Shown: in pieces, positions 1-8,802 of the stretch
How positions within the stretch are numbered: position 1 is the first letter of the stretch
Layout of the letters: every line of letters starts with the position of its first letter
Origin: Vicinamibacteria bacterium
Lineage (GTDB): Bacteria; Acidobacteriota; Vicinamibacteria; Vicinamibacterales; UBA8438
Direction of reading: 5' to 3'
DNA length: 64,000 nt
Assembly: GCA_022820825.1 (NCBI GenBank)
Contig: JAJEEU010000097.1
Location: 1-64,000, forward strand
The notes under the pieces: generated by a model
What the model saw: only the letters and a program-made list of their open reading frames with translations
Told to the model about the DNA's origin: nothing
Databases searched by the model: none
Program-made: the position numbers and the translations under genes

Positions 1-1714
1 CCTGCGCGTACAGGCCGACGTTCGTCAGCTCGTTGGTTTCAGGCGGCCGCGACCCGAACTGGGCCTGGAGCGGGAATCCGAAAATGGTCAGGATGTTCGT
101 CCAGTCCGCGCCGTGGCGGTACGCCTCGTTCTGCCATTTCAAGGTGGTCCGCATGCCGACCTTCAGGTTGTGGCTGCCGGTGACGTACGACATCGACGCG
201 CGCGCGGTCTGGTTCAGCGTGGAGAACCACACCGTGTTGCCGACAAAGAAGTACCCCATGTTGCGCGACATCGTGAGGGTAGCCCCGTCGAACACGCTCG
301 GCAGGTCCGTGCGCGCGTCGAAGTGCGCGCCGGAGCCGGTGGCGTCGAACGCGTTGTTGAGCGGGTTCAGAATGCTGTGCGCGGGCAGCCGGGAATAGCC
401 GGCCTCGAAGAGGATCCGGTCCGTCTGCGGCCTGACCCATGTCGCCTGGTACGTATTGAACGCCGACGTGCCTTCGCTGCCCGCTTCCGGCGCGATGTAG
501 ATGGGAAAGAGCTGCGAGCCGGTCAGCGCCGGCGTCTGCTTGACGTTGCTGTTGGCGTAGTACACCTGCACCTTGTCGCGCTCGCTGGCCTGCCACGTCA
601 GGCGCCCGGTGTACTCGTAGTTGTTCGATACCTCCAGCGTCGGGTTGTCGAGGTCCGGAACGTACCGCAGCGAGCTGGTGTCGGTGTTGTTGAACAGGCC
701 GCTCGGGAAGAAGGACGCCCGGCGATAGGTATAACTGGCGTAGAACCACAGGTTGTCGCGCACTATGGGACCGCCGAGCTGCGGGGCGACCTGCCACGAC
801 TGGTCCGTCTTGAAGGCGCCGTCCTTGCCGCCGGTGATGCCGCGGTCGATCAGATCCTGGTCCACGTTGTTCCACAACCAGTCGGCGTGCCCGTAGTTGG
901 CGTAGAAGCCGCCGGTGAACGTGTTGCTCCCCTCCTTGGGAATCAGGTTCATCCGCACGCCGCCCGTCTCGACCTCGGCCGCGTTCGAGGAATAGTCGTA
1001 GACGTACTCCGCGATCGACGTATCCTGCGGCAGGGCGCCGGGCGCGCCGTCGAACGCCACCGAGTTCACGTCGAAGCCGTCGATGTGCACCTCGGCGTCT
1101 TCCTCCGCGGAGCCGTGGATGGTCAGACGGTTGTTGGACACGCCGCTGACGCCGCCCGTGTCAATCGGCACGGCCGTGGTGGGACCGCCCTGGACATTCA
1201 TCGCCGGGATGAGCAGGGCCAGCGAGTCGTAGCCGCGCGTGGTCGGGAGCGTTTCGAAGACCTCGCGGTCGATGGTCTCGCTCTGCCGCACGCTCTGCAC
1301 GTCGATCGTAGGCGTGGCTTCGGTGACCGTGACGGTTTCCTCCAGCGCGCCGACGGCCATCTCGGCGTCGACGTTGGCCGTGAATCCCGTGCTGAGCGCG
1401 ACGCCCTCGCGGACGAGTGTGCTGAAGCCCGGCAGCGTGAAGGTGACGGTATAGTCGCCCGTCTCCAGCGCCACGATCAGGTACTGCCCGTTGCCGTCGG
1501 TGACGGCGGTCCGGACCTGCTCGATCAGGGCCGGGCTGCGCGCCTCGACCGTGACCCCGGGCAGGACGCCGCCGGTGGAGTCCGTGACGGTGCCGCCGAT
1601 GGCCTGCGCCTGGGCCAGGGCGGGGACGAAGAGGACGCCTACGAAACAAGCAACCGCCGCGCGGCTTAGGCGCCGCCGGCGCAACGAATCCGACGATGTC
1701 CGAACGCTCCGCAT
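1..1714 (-). CDS. TonB-dependent receptor, Oar-like, N-terminal part (runs off the window)
   Basis: This is an outer-membrane TonB-dependent transporter read leftward and cut by the window edge after about 571 codons. The ATG at 1714 follows a purine-rich GGGGGGAG ribosome site. A signal peptide ends near ALAQAQ. It is followed by a carboxypeptidase-regulatory-like domain (AIGGTVTDSTGGVLPGVTV), then EETVTVTEATPTIDVQS and a plug region (YVYDYSSNAAEVETGGVRM). The receptors at 43422-46493 and 47258-50326 have the same layout and many identical stretches, so it is a paralogue of those two. The frame is open to base 1. The longer annotated-looking ORFs on either strand here are shadows of this frame. 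The substrate is unknown; this receptor class usually imports large or complex organic ligands. The family is certain, the ligand is not. Confidence 0.88.
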   Translation of the reverse strand, partial: MRSVRTSSDSLRRRRLSRAAVACFVGVLFVPALAQAQAIGGTVTDSTGGVLPGVTVEARSPALIEQVRTAVTDGNGQYLIVALETGDYTVTFTLPGFSTLVREGVALSTGFTANVDAEMAVGALEETVTVTEATPTIDVQSVRQSETIDREVFETLPTTRGYDSLALLIPAMNVQGGPTTAVPIDTGGVSGVSNNRLTIHGSAEEDAEVHIDGFDVNSVAFDGAPGALPQDTSIAEYVYDYSSNAAEVETGGVRMNLIPKEGSNTFTGGFYANYGHADWLWNNVDQDLIDRGITGGKDGAFKTDQSWQVAPQLGGPIVRDNLWFYASYTYRRASFFPSGLFNNTDTSSLRYVPDLDNPTLEVSNNYEYTGRLTWQASERDKVQVYYANSNVKQTPALTGSQLFPIYIAPEAGSEGTSAFNTYQATWVRPQTDRILFEAGYSRLPAHSILNPLNNAFDATGSGAHFDARTDLPSVFDGATLTMSRNMGYFFVGNTVWFSTLNQTARASMSYVTGSHNLKVGMRTTLKWQNEAYRHGADWTNILTIFGFPLQAQFGSRPPETNELTNVGLYAQ

Positions 1715-1833
1715 TCTCGCTCCCCCCTCATTCTCGACCGTGTTTTACGCAACGCCGCGGGCGACGGACTGCGGCCTCCTTTCACTCGCCGTCCCCCAGG
1801 GCCGAATGCTGCCCGGCGGCAGCCCGACCTCGC

Positions 1834-1865
1834 ATACTAGCGCATGATTCCACGCCAAAAGTCAA
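1834..1865 (-). promoter_or_regulatory. candidate promoter for the leftward TonB receptor
   Basis: The 273 bases between the two divergent genes (1715-1987) hold no gene. On the minus strand there is a TTGACT box (1865-1860) and a TAGTAT box (1839-1834). The 20-base spacing is long for a housekeeping promoter, so this is only a candidate. The boxes lie about 120 bases upstream of the receptor start. Nothing else stands out in the gap apart from its visibly lower GC around 1850-1935. Confidence 0.25.
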
Positions 1866-1987
1866 GTTGCGCGGGATATAGTTGCGGCCGCGCTAAACTC
1901 ACTGCACCATCGTGATTTTCACGTAAAATCTTGAGCGAGCGGGTGGCGCCCCATTGCGCCGCCACGGGTTCCAGCCAGGAGGCAAGC

Positions 1988-2854
1988 ATGTGTGACGAAC
2001 GAACCGATGCCGACAACACCAGGTACTTGCGCGCGCAGCAACTGACGCGGCGACAGTTCGGGGCCGTCTCGGCCGGCGCCGGACTGGCGTTCCTGCTGCC
2101 GCGGGCGGCCAACGCGCAGTCCGTTACCGAGGCCGAAATCGACGTGACGACGCCGGACGGCGTGTGCGACAGCTACTTCGTGCACCCCTCCAGCGGCGCC
2201 CATCCGGGCGTGCTGATCTGGCCCGACGCGTTCGGCCTGCGGGACGCCAAGCGGCAGATGGCGAATCGCCTCGCCGAGTCCGGCTACTCGGTGCTGGTGG
2301 TCAACCAGTACTACCGCTCGCAGCGGGCGCCGATCGTGAGCAGCACCAACTTCCAGGAGGTGGCCCCCATCGTCAGGCCGCTGATGGGAACGCTGAACGC
2401 CGAGACCCACGTGCGCGACGCGCGGGCGTTCATCGGCTTCCTGGACAGCCAGCCGTCCGTGGACACCAGCCGCGGGGTCGGGACGATGGGCTACTGCATG
2501 GGCGGCCCCATCACCATGCGCACCGCGGCGGCGGTGCCCGACCGCGTCAAGGCCGGCGCGTCGTTCCACGGCGGCGGCCTCGTGACCGACCAGCCGGACA
2601 GCCCGCACCTGCTGGTGCCGCAGATGCAGGCGCACTACCTGTTCGCGATCGCCGAGAACGACGACGAGAACGAACCGGAAGCGAAGAACGTGCTGCGCGA
2701 GGTGTTCGACAAGGCCGGCCTGCCGGCGGAGATCGAGGTTTACGACGGCGCGCTGCACGGCTGGTGCCCGCCCGACACGCAGGTGTATAACGAGCCGCAG
2801 GCGGAGCGGGCGTGGAGCCGTCTGCTCGTCCTGTTCGAGCGCGCCCTGGCATAG
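1988..2854 (+). CDS. dienelactone hydrolase family protein, Tat-exported
   Basis: This 288-residue alpha/beta-hydrolase belongs to the dienelactone hydrolase family, which cleaves cyclic or activated esters. The ATG at 1988 has an AGGAGG site seven bases upstream; earlier in-frame starts lack one. A twin-arginine signal (TRRQFGAVSAGAGLAFLLP) near residue 22 implies export in folded form. The nucleophile elbow GYCMGG carries the cysteine typical of this family. The late GALHGW segment supplies the catalytic histidine and the IAEND region probably the aspartate. It lies 123 bases upstream of a second hydrolase on the same strand, so the two may be co-transcribed. The substrate is unknown. Confidence 0.85.
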   Translation: MCDERTDADNTRYLRAQQLTRRQFGAVSAGAGLAFLLPRAANAQSVTEAEIDVTTPDGVCDSYFVHPSSGAHPGVLIWPDAFGLRDAKRQMANRLAESGYSVLVVNQYYRSQRAPIVSSTNFQEVAPIVRPLMGTLNAETHVRDARAFIGFLDSQPSVDTSRGVGTMGYCMGGPITMRTAAAVPDRVKAGASFHGGGLVTDQPDSPHLLVPQMQAHYLFAIAENDDENEPEAKNVLREVFDKAGLPAEIEVYDGALHGWCPPDTQVYNEPQAERAWSRLLVLFERALA

Positions 2855-2977
2855 CTCCGCCGCTCGGACACGTCACGATTCGATGTGAGCGTCCCGCGGG
2901 CATTGTCCCGCGGGGCGCTCGCGCCAATCGAGCTGTCTCGCTCTACCGGCCTCCACCCGCAATCCAGGGAGCACGCA

Positions 2978-3901
2978 ATGTCCTCGACCGCACTCGATCC
3001 GTCCATCGTTCCGCTCGCGGACCAGGTCCCGTTCGGGGATCTCACGAACGCGACGCTCGCGGAAATACGCGCCACGCCGCTCATGCTGCCGGGAGAGCTC
3101 TCGGATGCCGTCGAGCGCGTGGACCACGTGGTCAGCGAGGCGCCGCGCGTCGTTGTCCGCGTGCACACGCCGAAGGCGGCGGCGAGCGGGCCGCGGCCGT
3201 GCGTCTACTCGATCCACGGCGGGGGCTACGTCATCGGCTCGTACGAGATGGACGACCTCAAGTTCGACCAGCTCTGCCCCGCGCTCGACTGCGTCGGGGT
3301 TTCGGTCGAGTACCGGCTCGCGCCGGAGACGCCGTACCCCGGCCCGCTGGAGGATTGCTACGCCGGTCTGGCCTGGGTTTTCCGCAATGCCGCGCAGCTC
3401 GGCGTCGATCCGGCGCGTGTCGGCGTCACCGGCGTGAGCGCGGGCGGCGGCCTCTCGGCGGCGCTGGCGCTGCTCGTCCGCGATCGAGGCGAGTACACGC
3501 TGGATTGGCAACTGCTCGATTGCCCGATGCTCGACGACCGCTTGCGCACGCCTTCGAGCCAGGCGGACGACCTGATCGTCTGGAGCCGAACGTCGAACGC
3601 CTTCGGCTGGAAGTCGTACCTGGGCGATCTCTACGGCGCCGACGACGTGCCGTATCACGCGGCTCCGGCGCGCGCGGAAGACCTGTCGGGTCTGCCGCGG
3701 GCGTACGTGTGCGTGGGCGGGGCCGACGGTTTCCGCGACGAGGACATCGACTACGCGCTGCGCCTGAACGGCGCCGGCGTGGAGTGCGAGCTGCACGTCT
3801 ACCCCGGCGCGCCGCACGGCGTCATGCTCTTCGCGGACACCGACGTGGCGCAGCGCTACATGCGCGACCAGAACGAGTGGCTCGCGCGAAGGCTTTCTTA
3901 G
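2978..3901 (+). CDS. alpha/beta hydrolase, hormone-sensitive-lipase type (fold 3)
   Basis: This 307-residue esterase or lipase of the HSL family has no signal peptide and is probably cytoplasmic. The oxyanion motif is HGGGYVIG, the nucleophile elbow GVSAGG, and the acid and base of the triad are visible in GGADGFRDE and PGAPHG. The start at 2978 follows an AGGGAG site; the 31-codon upstream extension of the open frame has no such site and low-quality sequence. A short hairpin (TGGGGC-TGC-GCCCCA) lies just after the stop, without a T tract. The gene follows the dienelactone hydrolase on the same strand, suggesting a small ester-hydrolysis cluster. Confidence 0.85.
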   Translation: MSSTALDPSIVPLADQVPFGDLTNATLAEIRATPLMLPGELSDAVERVDHVVSEAPRVVVRVHTPKAAASGPRPCVYSIHGGGYVIGSYEMDDLKFDQLCPALDCVGVSVEYRLAPETPYPGPLEDCYAGLAWVFRNAAQLGVDPARVGVTGVSAGGGLSAALALLVRDRGEYTLDWQLLDCPMLDDRLRTPSSQADDLIVWSRTSNAFGWKSYLGDLYGADDVPYHAAPARAEDLSGLPRAYVCVGGADGFRDEDIDYALRLNGAGVECELHVYPGAPHGVMLFADTDVAQRYMRDQNEWLARRLS

Positions 3902-3987
3902 ATGGGGCTGCGCCCCAAACCCCCGCCAGCCACTCGCGGGGACCCCATCGCCCCACTCGGTGGCCGGCGGGCCGCGCCGTGCGCGGC

Positions 3988-5328
3988 CTACTCCGCGAGC
4001 CTGCGGCCGGCGATCCAGACGGAGTCGATCCGCCGGGTGTTGCGGATGTCGACCAGCGGATTGGCGTCCAGCACGACGAAGTCGGCGTGGTTGCCGGGCT
4101 CCAGCGTGCCCAGCTCGCGGAGCCCCATGACGCGCGCGGCGTTGCCCGTTGCCGCCACGAGCGCCTGCAGCGGCGTCAGGCCGGCCTCGACCATCAGCTC
4201 CAGCTCAACGTGCTCGAAATACCCCTGCCAACGGCCCAACTGCGTGCCGCTGTCGGTGCCCATGCCGATGGTCACACCACCGCCGGCCAGCAGCTTCAGG
4301 TTGCGTTGGGCCTGCGCCAGCACCTTCCGCGCAGCCGCGGCCTGGTCGCCGCCGCGCACCCGCGCCTGGAGCTCCGGATCCCGAATCCGTTCCATCTCCG
4401 CCCGGTAGGCGTCGCCGCCGCGCAGAAAGAAGGGGTCGCCGAAGAACGCCGGGGTCGTCGCGTACAGGAACAGTGACAGCGTCCGCGTCAGCGTCGGCAC
4501 GTAGCCGACGTCGCGGCTCGCCAGCGCGGCGATCAGCGCCGCGTCGACGTCGCGGTCACGCACGCTGTGCACGACGGCGTCCACGCCGGCCTCGGCCAGC
4601 CCACTGGCGTCTTCCAGGGTGACGGCGTGCGCCGCCACCCGCAGTCCGCGCCGGTGCGCCTGGTCGATCAGCGCGCGGTAGACCGCCGGCGTCATGTCTT
4701 CCGGCCGGTCGTCGAGCCGCGTCTTGATGACGTCGACCCCCAGCTCCGCGATCTGATCGACGCCCTCGCGCGCCTCGGCCGCGGTGGCGCCGACCACGTT
4801 CGGACCTGATGGGAACAGCCGCGCGCGGTCGACCAGGTCGCCGTCCGCCTGCTCATCGCGCACCCTTACGCTCTCCTCAGCCACCTGCCAGGGGTACGGC
4901 AGCCGCGGCGCGTGCGCCCGGTGGGCGGCCGAGCGGCCGTCGCCGAGGGTGTGCACGGTCGTGACGCCGAACGCGGCATAAGTGCGCAGTTGCGCCAGCA
5001 ACTGGTCGCGCAGCGGCTGCGCCGGGTCGCCGTCGTTGAGATGCGCGTGCGCCGTGATGAGACCGGGGATGATGGTCTTGCCGCTGACGTCGACGCGGGC
5101 GACCCCGTCCGGGATCGGGACGTCGCCCACCTGGCCGACCGCGCGAATCCGCCCGTCGAGAACGAGCAGCACGGCCCGCTCGAGCGGCGGGCCTCCCCCG
5201 CCGTCGATGACTCGGCCGCCGATCAGGACGACGGCGCCGGCAGGGGCCGGCCCGGGCTGCGCCAGCAGCGCCGCCGCAAGCGCCAGCGACCCGGCGCCCG
5301 TCGCCAGCGCGAGCGCTCGCTGCAACAT
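3988..5328 (-). CDS. secreted metal-dependent amidohydrolase (imidazolonepropionase/prolidase-like)
   Basis: This 446-residue amidohydrolase-superfamily enzyme has an N-terminal signal peptide (LALATGAGSLALAAALLAQP). Metal-binding landmarks appear in order: HAHLNDGD (HxH), DVIKTRLDD (candidate carboxylated lysine), VAAHAVT and GTDSG (final aspartate). The C-terminal segment GNHADFVVLDANPL is typical of the group that includes Xaa-Pro dipeptidase-like amidohydrolases. Its ATG at 5328 overlaps the stop of the upstream beta-propeller gene by one base (TGATG), indicating translational coupling. The propeller and the hydrolase are therefore probably made together and act in the periplasm. Substrate unknown; hydrolysis of a peptide or cyclic amide is likely. 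Confidence 0.85.
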   Translation of the reverse strand: MLQRALALATGAGSLALAAALLAQPGPAPAGAVVLIGGRVIDGGGGPPLERAVLLVLDGRIRAVGQVGDVPIPDGVARVDVSGKTIIPGLITAHAHLNDGDPAQPLRDQLLAQLRTYAAFGVTTVHTLGDGRSAAHRAHAPRLPYPWQVAEESVRVRDEQADGDLVDRARLFPSGPNVVGATAAEAREGVDQIAELGVDVIKTRLDDRPEDMTPAVYRALIDQAHRRGLRVAAHAVTLEDASGLAEAGVDAVVHSVRDRDVDAALIAALASRDVGYVPTLTRTLSLFLYATTPAFFGDPFFLRGGDAYRAEMERIRDPELQARVRGGDQAAAARKVLAQAQRNLKLLAGGGVTIGMGTDSGTQLGRWQGYFEHVELELMVEAGLTPLQALVAATGNAARVMGLRELGTLEPGNHADFVVLDANPLVDIRNTRRIDSVWIAGRRLAE

Positions 5329-7229
5329 CAGTCCAGGCCCGGGACGTCCCGCACCCAGGCCGTCGGGCCGTCCTCCCACTTGTTGTGCGTCAAGCGCACC
5401 ACCGTTCGGTCCGCCAGGCGGATGGCGTGGAGCTCGCCGTACGGCTGGGGCTGAAAGATGACGCGCAGCAGCGGCAGCTCGTCGCTGAACTCGCTGCGCT
5501 GGGACGTGAAGAGCACCCACTCGTCGTCGGGCGAGAACTTCGGGTGCATGTCTTTGCCCGATGTCCGGGTCAGGCGCTCGGGCGGGCCGGGGTCTCCGTT
5601 CTCGTCGAACGCGATGGTGTAGATCTCGAAGTTCCCGTCGCGAAACGACGTGAACGCGACGCGGTCGCCGCCGGACGAGAACGCCGGCATGGTGTCGGTC
5701 GCCTCGTGGCGGGTGAGGCGGCGCGCATCCGTGCCGTCGGCATTCATCACGTAGATGTCGGAATTGCCGTCGCGCAGGCTGCGGAAGACGATGCGCCGGC
5801 CGTCCGGCGCGAAGTCCGGGAACGCTTCGTTGGTGTCGGAATCCGGCGTCAGGTTCACCGCGCCGCTGCCGTCGCTGCGGATCTTCCAGATGTCCACATC
5901 ACGTGCGGCGGACGCGAACGGCGGGCCCACGGCGAACGCCAGCCAATCGCCGTCGTACGACCACGACGGCCCCCACGCCGAATCGGGACCGCGATACCGA
6001 TCCGCCCCGGCCCGGTCGACCACCACGCGCTTGCGGCTGCCGTCGGCCCTGGACGCCACCAGCCGCGCGAACGCCTCGCTGGTGGCCACCTCTCCCGAGG
6101 TGCGGTCGATGGCCGGGATGTAGCCGCGGATGCCGATGAGGGAAACCTGGCGGTCCGGCAGGTGGACCGGCACTGGCGAATGCACGGGAAACGCGCCCGG
6201 CGAGTCGCTCTCGAAGCGGGAAGCCGGCTCCAGCGGTCCCGGCCCGTGCGCCAGCAGGCGTCCGGACGCGGGGTCGTACTCCGGCGCCCAGTAGTCGCGC
6301 TCGGCGTCACCGGCGATCTGCAGATCAGCGCCATCCGGTAGTGCGGTCACGAGCGTCCAGCGTTCGTCGCGCCGCACCGTGAACGCCAGCCGCCCGTCGG
6401 GGCCGAAGGTCGGGGACAGCGCGGCCTCGTCCCCGGCCGAGATCGGCTCGGCCGCCGAGCCGTCGATGCCGGTGCGGTAGATGCGCGGCTCGCCGTCGCG
6501 CTGCGAATAGAACACGGCCGCCTGTCCGTCGGGCGTCCACGCCGGCGCCCCGTCCCAGCTCTCGTGCCGCGTCAGGCGCCGCACATCGCTCCCGTCCGCC
6601 TGCATCACGTAAACCTCGCTGGCCAGGTAGGTCGGCGGGGGGCCCGGTCCGGTGCTCGTCGATACTGCCGTGTCGCGGCTGCTGGAGAACAGAATCCGCG
6701 TTCCGTCCGGCGAGAATGCCGGGTTGTAGTCGCCCGCGGCGTGGCGCGTCAGGTTCTTCGCCTCGCCTGCCGCGTCCGGGTCCTCGGGTCGGAACGCCAT
6801 CACGAAGACGTCCGCGTTGCCATCGCGCGTGCTGACGAACACCAACTGCTCGCCGTCCGGCGATATGTCCGCCGCGTCCTCCATCGCCGGACCGGTGATC
6901 AACGGTCGCGGTGGCGCGCTGCCGCGCAGGTCGAGCACGTACAGGTCCGGGCTGCCGCTGCGCTCGGACGTGAACACCACCCAGCGCCCGTCCGGCGAGA
7001 AGGCGCCGTTGTAGTCGAGCCCCGGATCGGTCGTCAGCCTCCGCGGCTTCGCCCCAGGTCCGTCAAAGAGGAACAGGTCCCAGTTGGACGGCTGGATGGT
7101 GCTGTAGACGATGGTCTCGCGCGGCGCGGCGCCATCCTGTGCGCCCGGCGCAGGCCCCGTCGCGGCGACGAGCAGCAACGCCGGCAATCCCGCGGCCGCC
7201 AGCGCCCGGATGTGCATGTAGGCCCGCAT
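5328..7229 (-). CDS. TolB/WD40-type (PD40) beta-propeller periplasmic protein
   Basis: This 633-residue exported protein consists of repeated PD40 blades, with many copies of a pattern like [22 protein letters not shown] and [17 protein letters not shown] signal peptide precedes the first blade. The chosen ATG at 7229 follows a GGGGGG run; an in-frame ATG fifteen bases earlier lacks spacing for a ribosome site. Such propellers bind proteins or peptides and often sit beside peptidases or amidohydrolases. Here the next gene, an amidohydrolase, is coupled by a one-base stop/start overlap. The central part (about residues 330-400) does not follow the blade pattern and may be an insert. Confidence 0.85.
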   Translation of the reverse strand: MRAYMHIRALAAAGLPALLLVAATGPAPGAQDGAAPRETIVYSTIQPSNWDLFLFDGPGAKPRRLTTDPGLDYNGAFSPDGRWVVFTSERSGSPDLYVLDLRGSAPPRPLITGPAMEDAADISPDGEQLVFVSTRDGNADVFVMAFRPEDPDAAGEAKNLTRHAAGDYNPAFSPDGTRILFSSSRDTAVSTSTGPGPPPTYLASEVYVMQADGSDVRRLTRHESWDGAPAWTPDGQAAVFYSQRDGEPRIYRTGIDGSAAEPISAGDEAALSPTFGPDGRLAFTVRRDERWTLVTALPDGADLQIAGDAERDYWAPEYDPASGRLLAHGPGPLEPASRFESDSPGAFPVHSPVPVHLPDRQVSLIGIRGYIPAIDRTSGEVATSEAFARLVASRADGSRKRVVVDRAGADRYRGPDSAWGPSWSYDGDWLAFAVGPPFASAARDVDIWKIRSDGSGAVNLTPDSDTNEAFPDFAPDGRRIVFRSLRDGNSDIYVMNADGTDARRLTRHEATDTMPAFSSGGDRVAFTSFRDGNFEIYTIAFDENGDPGPPERLTRTSGKDMHPKFSPDDEWVLFTSQRSEFSDELPLLRVIFQPQPYGELHAIRLADRTVVRLTHNKWEDGPTAWVRDVPGLD

Positions 7230-7281
7230 CGCACCCCCCTGCACCAGACTACATTACAGTTGGCTGCGACACCTCCCGCTG

Positions 7282-8781
7282 ATGGAACCGACCTCGGCCT
7301 TGCTCCAGGGATTCGCGGTCGTCCTGCAGGACGGCAACCTGCTGTGGGCGTTCGTCGGCGTTGTGCTGGGGACCATTGTCGGCATCCTGCCCGGCATCGG
7401 TCCGGCACTGACCGTCGCCCTGTTGCTGCCGGTGACGTTCCAGCTCGGACCGGTCGGTGCATTCATCATGTTCGCGGGTGTCTACGCCGGCGCCATGTAC
7501 GGCGGCTCCACCACGTCGATCCTCATGAACACGCCCGGCGAGAGCGGCGCCATGATCACCGCCATCGACGGGCATCGGATGGCGCGCGCCGGACGCGCAT
7601 CCGCCGCGCTGGCGACGGCCGCGATCGGTTCGTTCGTGGCCGGCACGCTCGGCGTCGTGGGGCTGACCGTCGCCGCGCCCGCGCTGGCCGAGGTTGCCCT
7701 GCGCTTCGGCCCGGCCGAGTACTTCGCGCTGATCCTGGTCGCCTTCGCGACGATCTCCTCGGTGCTGGGCGCCTCCCCGCTGCGCGGCCTGCTCAGCCTG
7801 TTCCTCGGCCTCGCGCTGGGGCTGGTCGGCATCGACCTGCAGACCGGTCAGGCGCGCTACACGTTCGGCATCCCCCATCTGCTCGACGGCATCGACGTCG
7901 TGGTCGTCGTGATCGGGCTGTTCGCCGTCGGCGAGGTGCTGCTGCTGGCGGCGGCACCTCGGGCGGACGGCGCCTCGGCGGCGCGCGTCGGCGGCTGGAC
8001 GTGGATGACGCGCACCGACCTGCGGCGATCCTGGAAGCCCTGGCTGCGCGGCGCGGGCGTGGGTTTTCCTCTGGGGGCGCTGCCCATCGGCGGCGCGGAG
8101 ATCCCGACCTTCCTCTCCTACTGGATGGAGAAGAAGCTCTCGCGCCACCCGGAGGAGTTCGGACGCGGCGCGATCGAAGGCGTGGCCGGACCCGAGGCGG
8201 CCAACAACGCGGCGGCGGCCGGCGTGCTCGTGCCGCTGCTCACGCTCGGCCTGCCGACGTCGGCGACGGCCGCCATCATGCTCGCGGCGTTCCAGCAGCA
8301 CAACCTGCAGCCGGGGCCGCTGCTCTTCACCTCGCAGCCCGAGCTCGTGTGGGGGTTGATCGCGAGCCTCTACGCCGGCAACGTGATGCTGCTCGTCCTG
8401 AATCTGCCGCTGGCGCCGCTGTGGGCGCGGCTGCTGGCCATCCCGCGGCCGCTGCTCGCGGCCGGCATCGTGCTGTTCGCCACCGTCGGCACCTACAGCC
8501 TCAACGGGTCGCTGTTCGACGTCGGGCTGATGTACGGCATCGGCCTCGTCGGCTTCGCCATGCGGCGGCTCGACGTGCCGGTGGCGCCGGCCGTGATTGG
8601 GCTGATTCTCGGCCCGCTCGCCGAGCAGCAATTGCGGCGGGCGCTGGCCATCGCGGAAGGCGACGTGACGGTGCTGTTCACGCGGCCGCTGTCGGGCGCG
8701 CTGCTGCTGCTCGCCGCCGCGGCGCTCGTCCTGCCGTGGCTCCTGCGGCGCGCCCGCGGCGCGCGGGAGTCGGCCTCGTAG
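7282..8781 (+). CDS. TctA-family tripartite tricarboxylate transporter large permease
   Basis: This 499-residue polytopic membrane protein belongs to the TctA family, the large permease of tripartite tricarboxylate transporters. The two signature loops are present: [20 protein letters not shown] near residue 35, and [20 protein letters not shown] near residue 70. A second inverted half carries [19 protein letters not shown]. About ten to twelve hydrophobic segments are visible. No TctC-type binding protein or small TctB permease lies nearby, which is unusual because the classical system needs all three. It may work with distant partners or be a single-component relative. No clear ribosome site precedes the ATG. 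Its convergent neighbour is the selenoprotein gene. Confidence 0.88.
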   Translation: MEPTSALLQGFAVVLQDGNLLWAFVGVVLGTIVGILPGIGPALTVALLLPVTFQLGPVGAFIMFAGVYAGAMYGGSTTSILMNTPGESGAMITAIDGHRMARAGRASAALATAAIGSFVAGTLGVVGLTVAAPALAEVALRFGPAEYFALILVAFATISSVLGASPLRGLLSLFLGLALGLVGIDLQTGQARYTFGIPHLLDGIDVVVVVIGLFAVGEVLLLAAAPRADGASAARVGGWTWMTRTDLRRSWKPWLRGAGVGFPLGALPIGGAEIPTFLSYWMEKKLSRHPEEFGRGAIEGVAGPEAANNAAAAGVLVPLLTLGLPTSATAAIMLAAFQQHNLQPGPLLFTSQPELVWGLIASLYAGNVMLLVLNLPLAPLWARLLAIPRPLLAAGIVLFATVGTYSLNGSLFDVGLMYGIGLVGFAMRRLDVPVAPAVIGLILGPLAEQQLRRALAIAEGDVTVLFTRPLSGALLLLAAAALVLPWLLRRARGARESAS

Positions 8782-8802
8782 ACAGGCGCCGACTCCTCGT
8801 GA

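Noticed and set aside
39-875. 278-codon minus-strand frame at the left edge
   Set aside because: It lies out of phase within the TonB receptor gene, whose true frame has no stop inside the window.
3902-3917. Short hairpin after the HSL-type hydrolase as a terminator
   Set aside because: The stem has only six pairs and no T tract.
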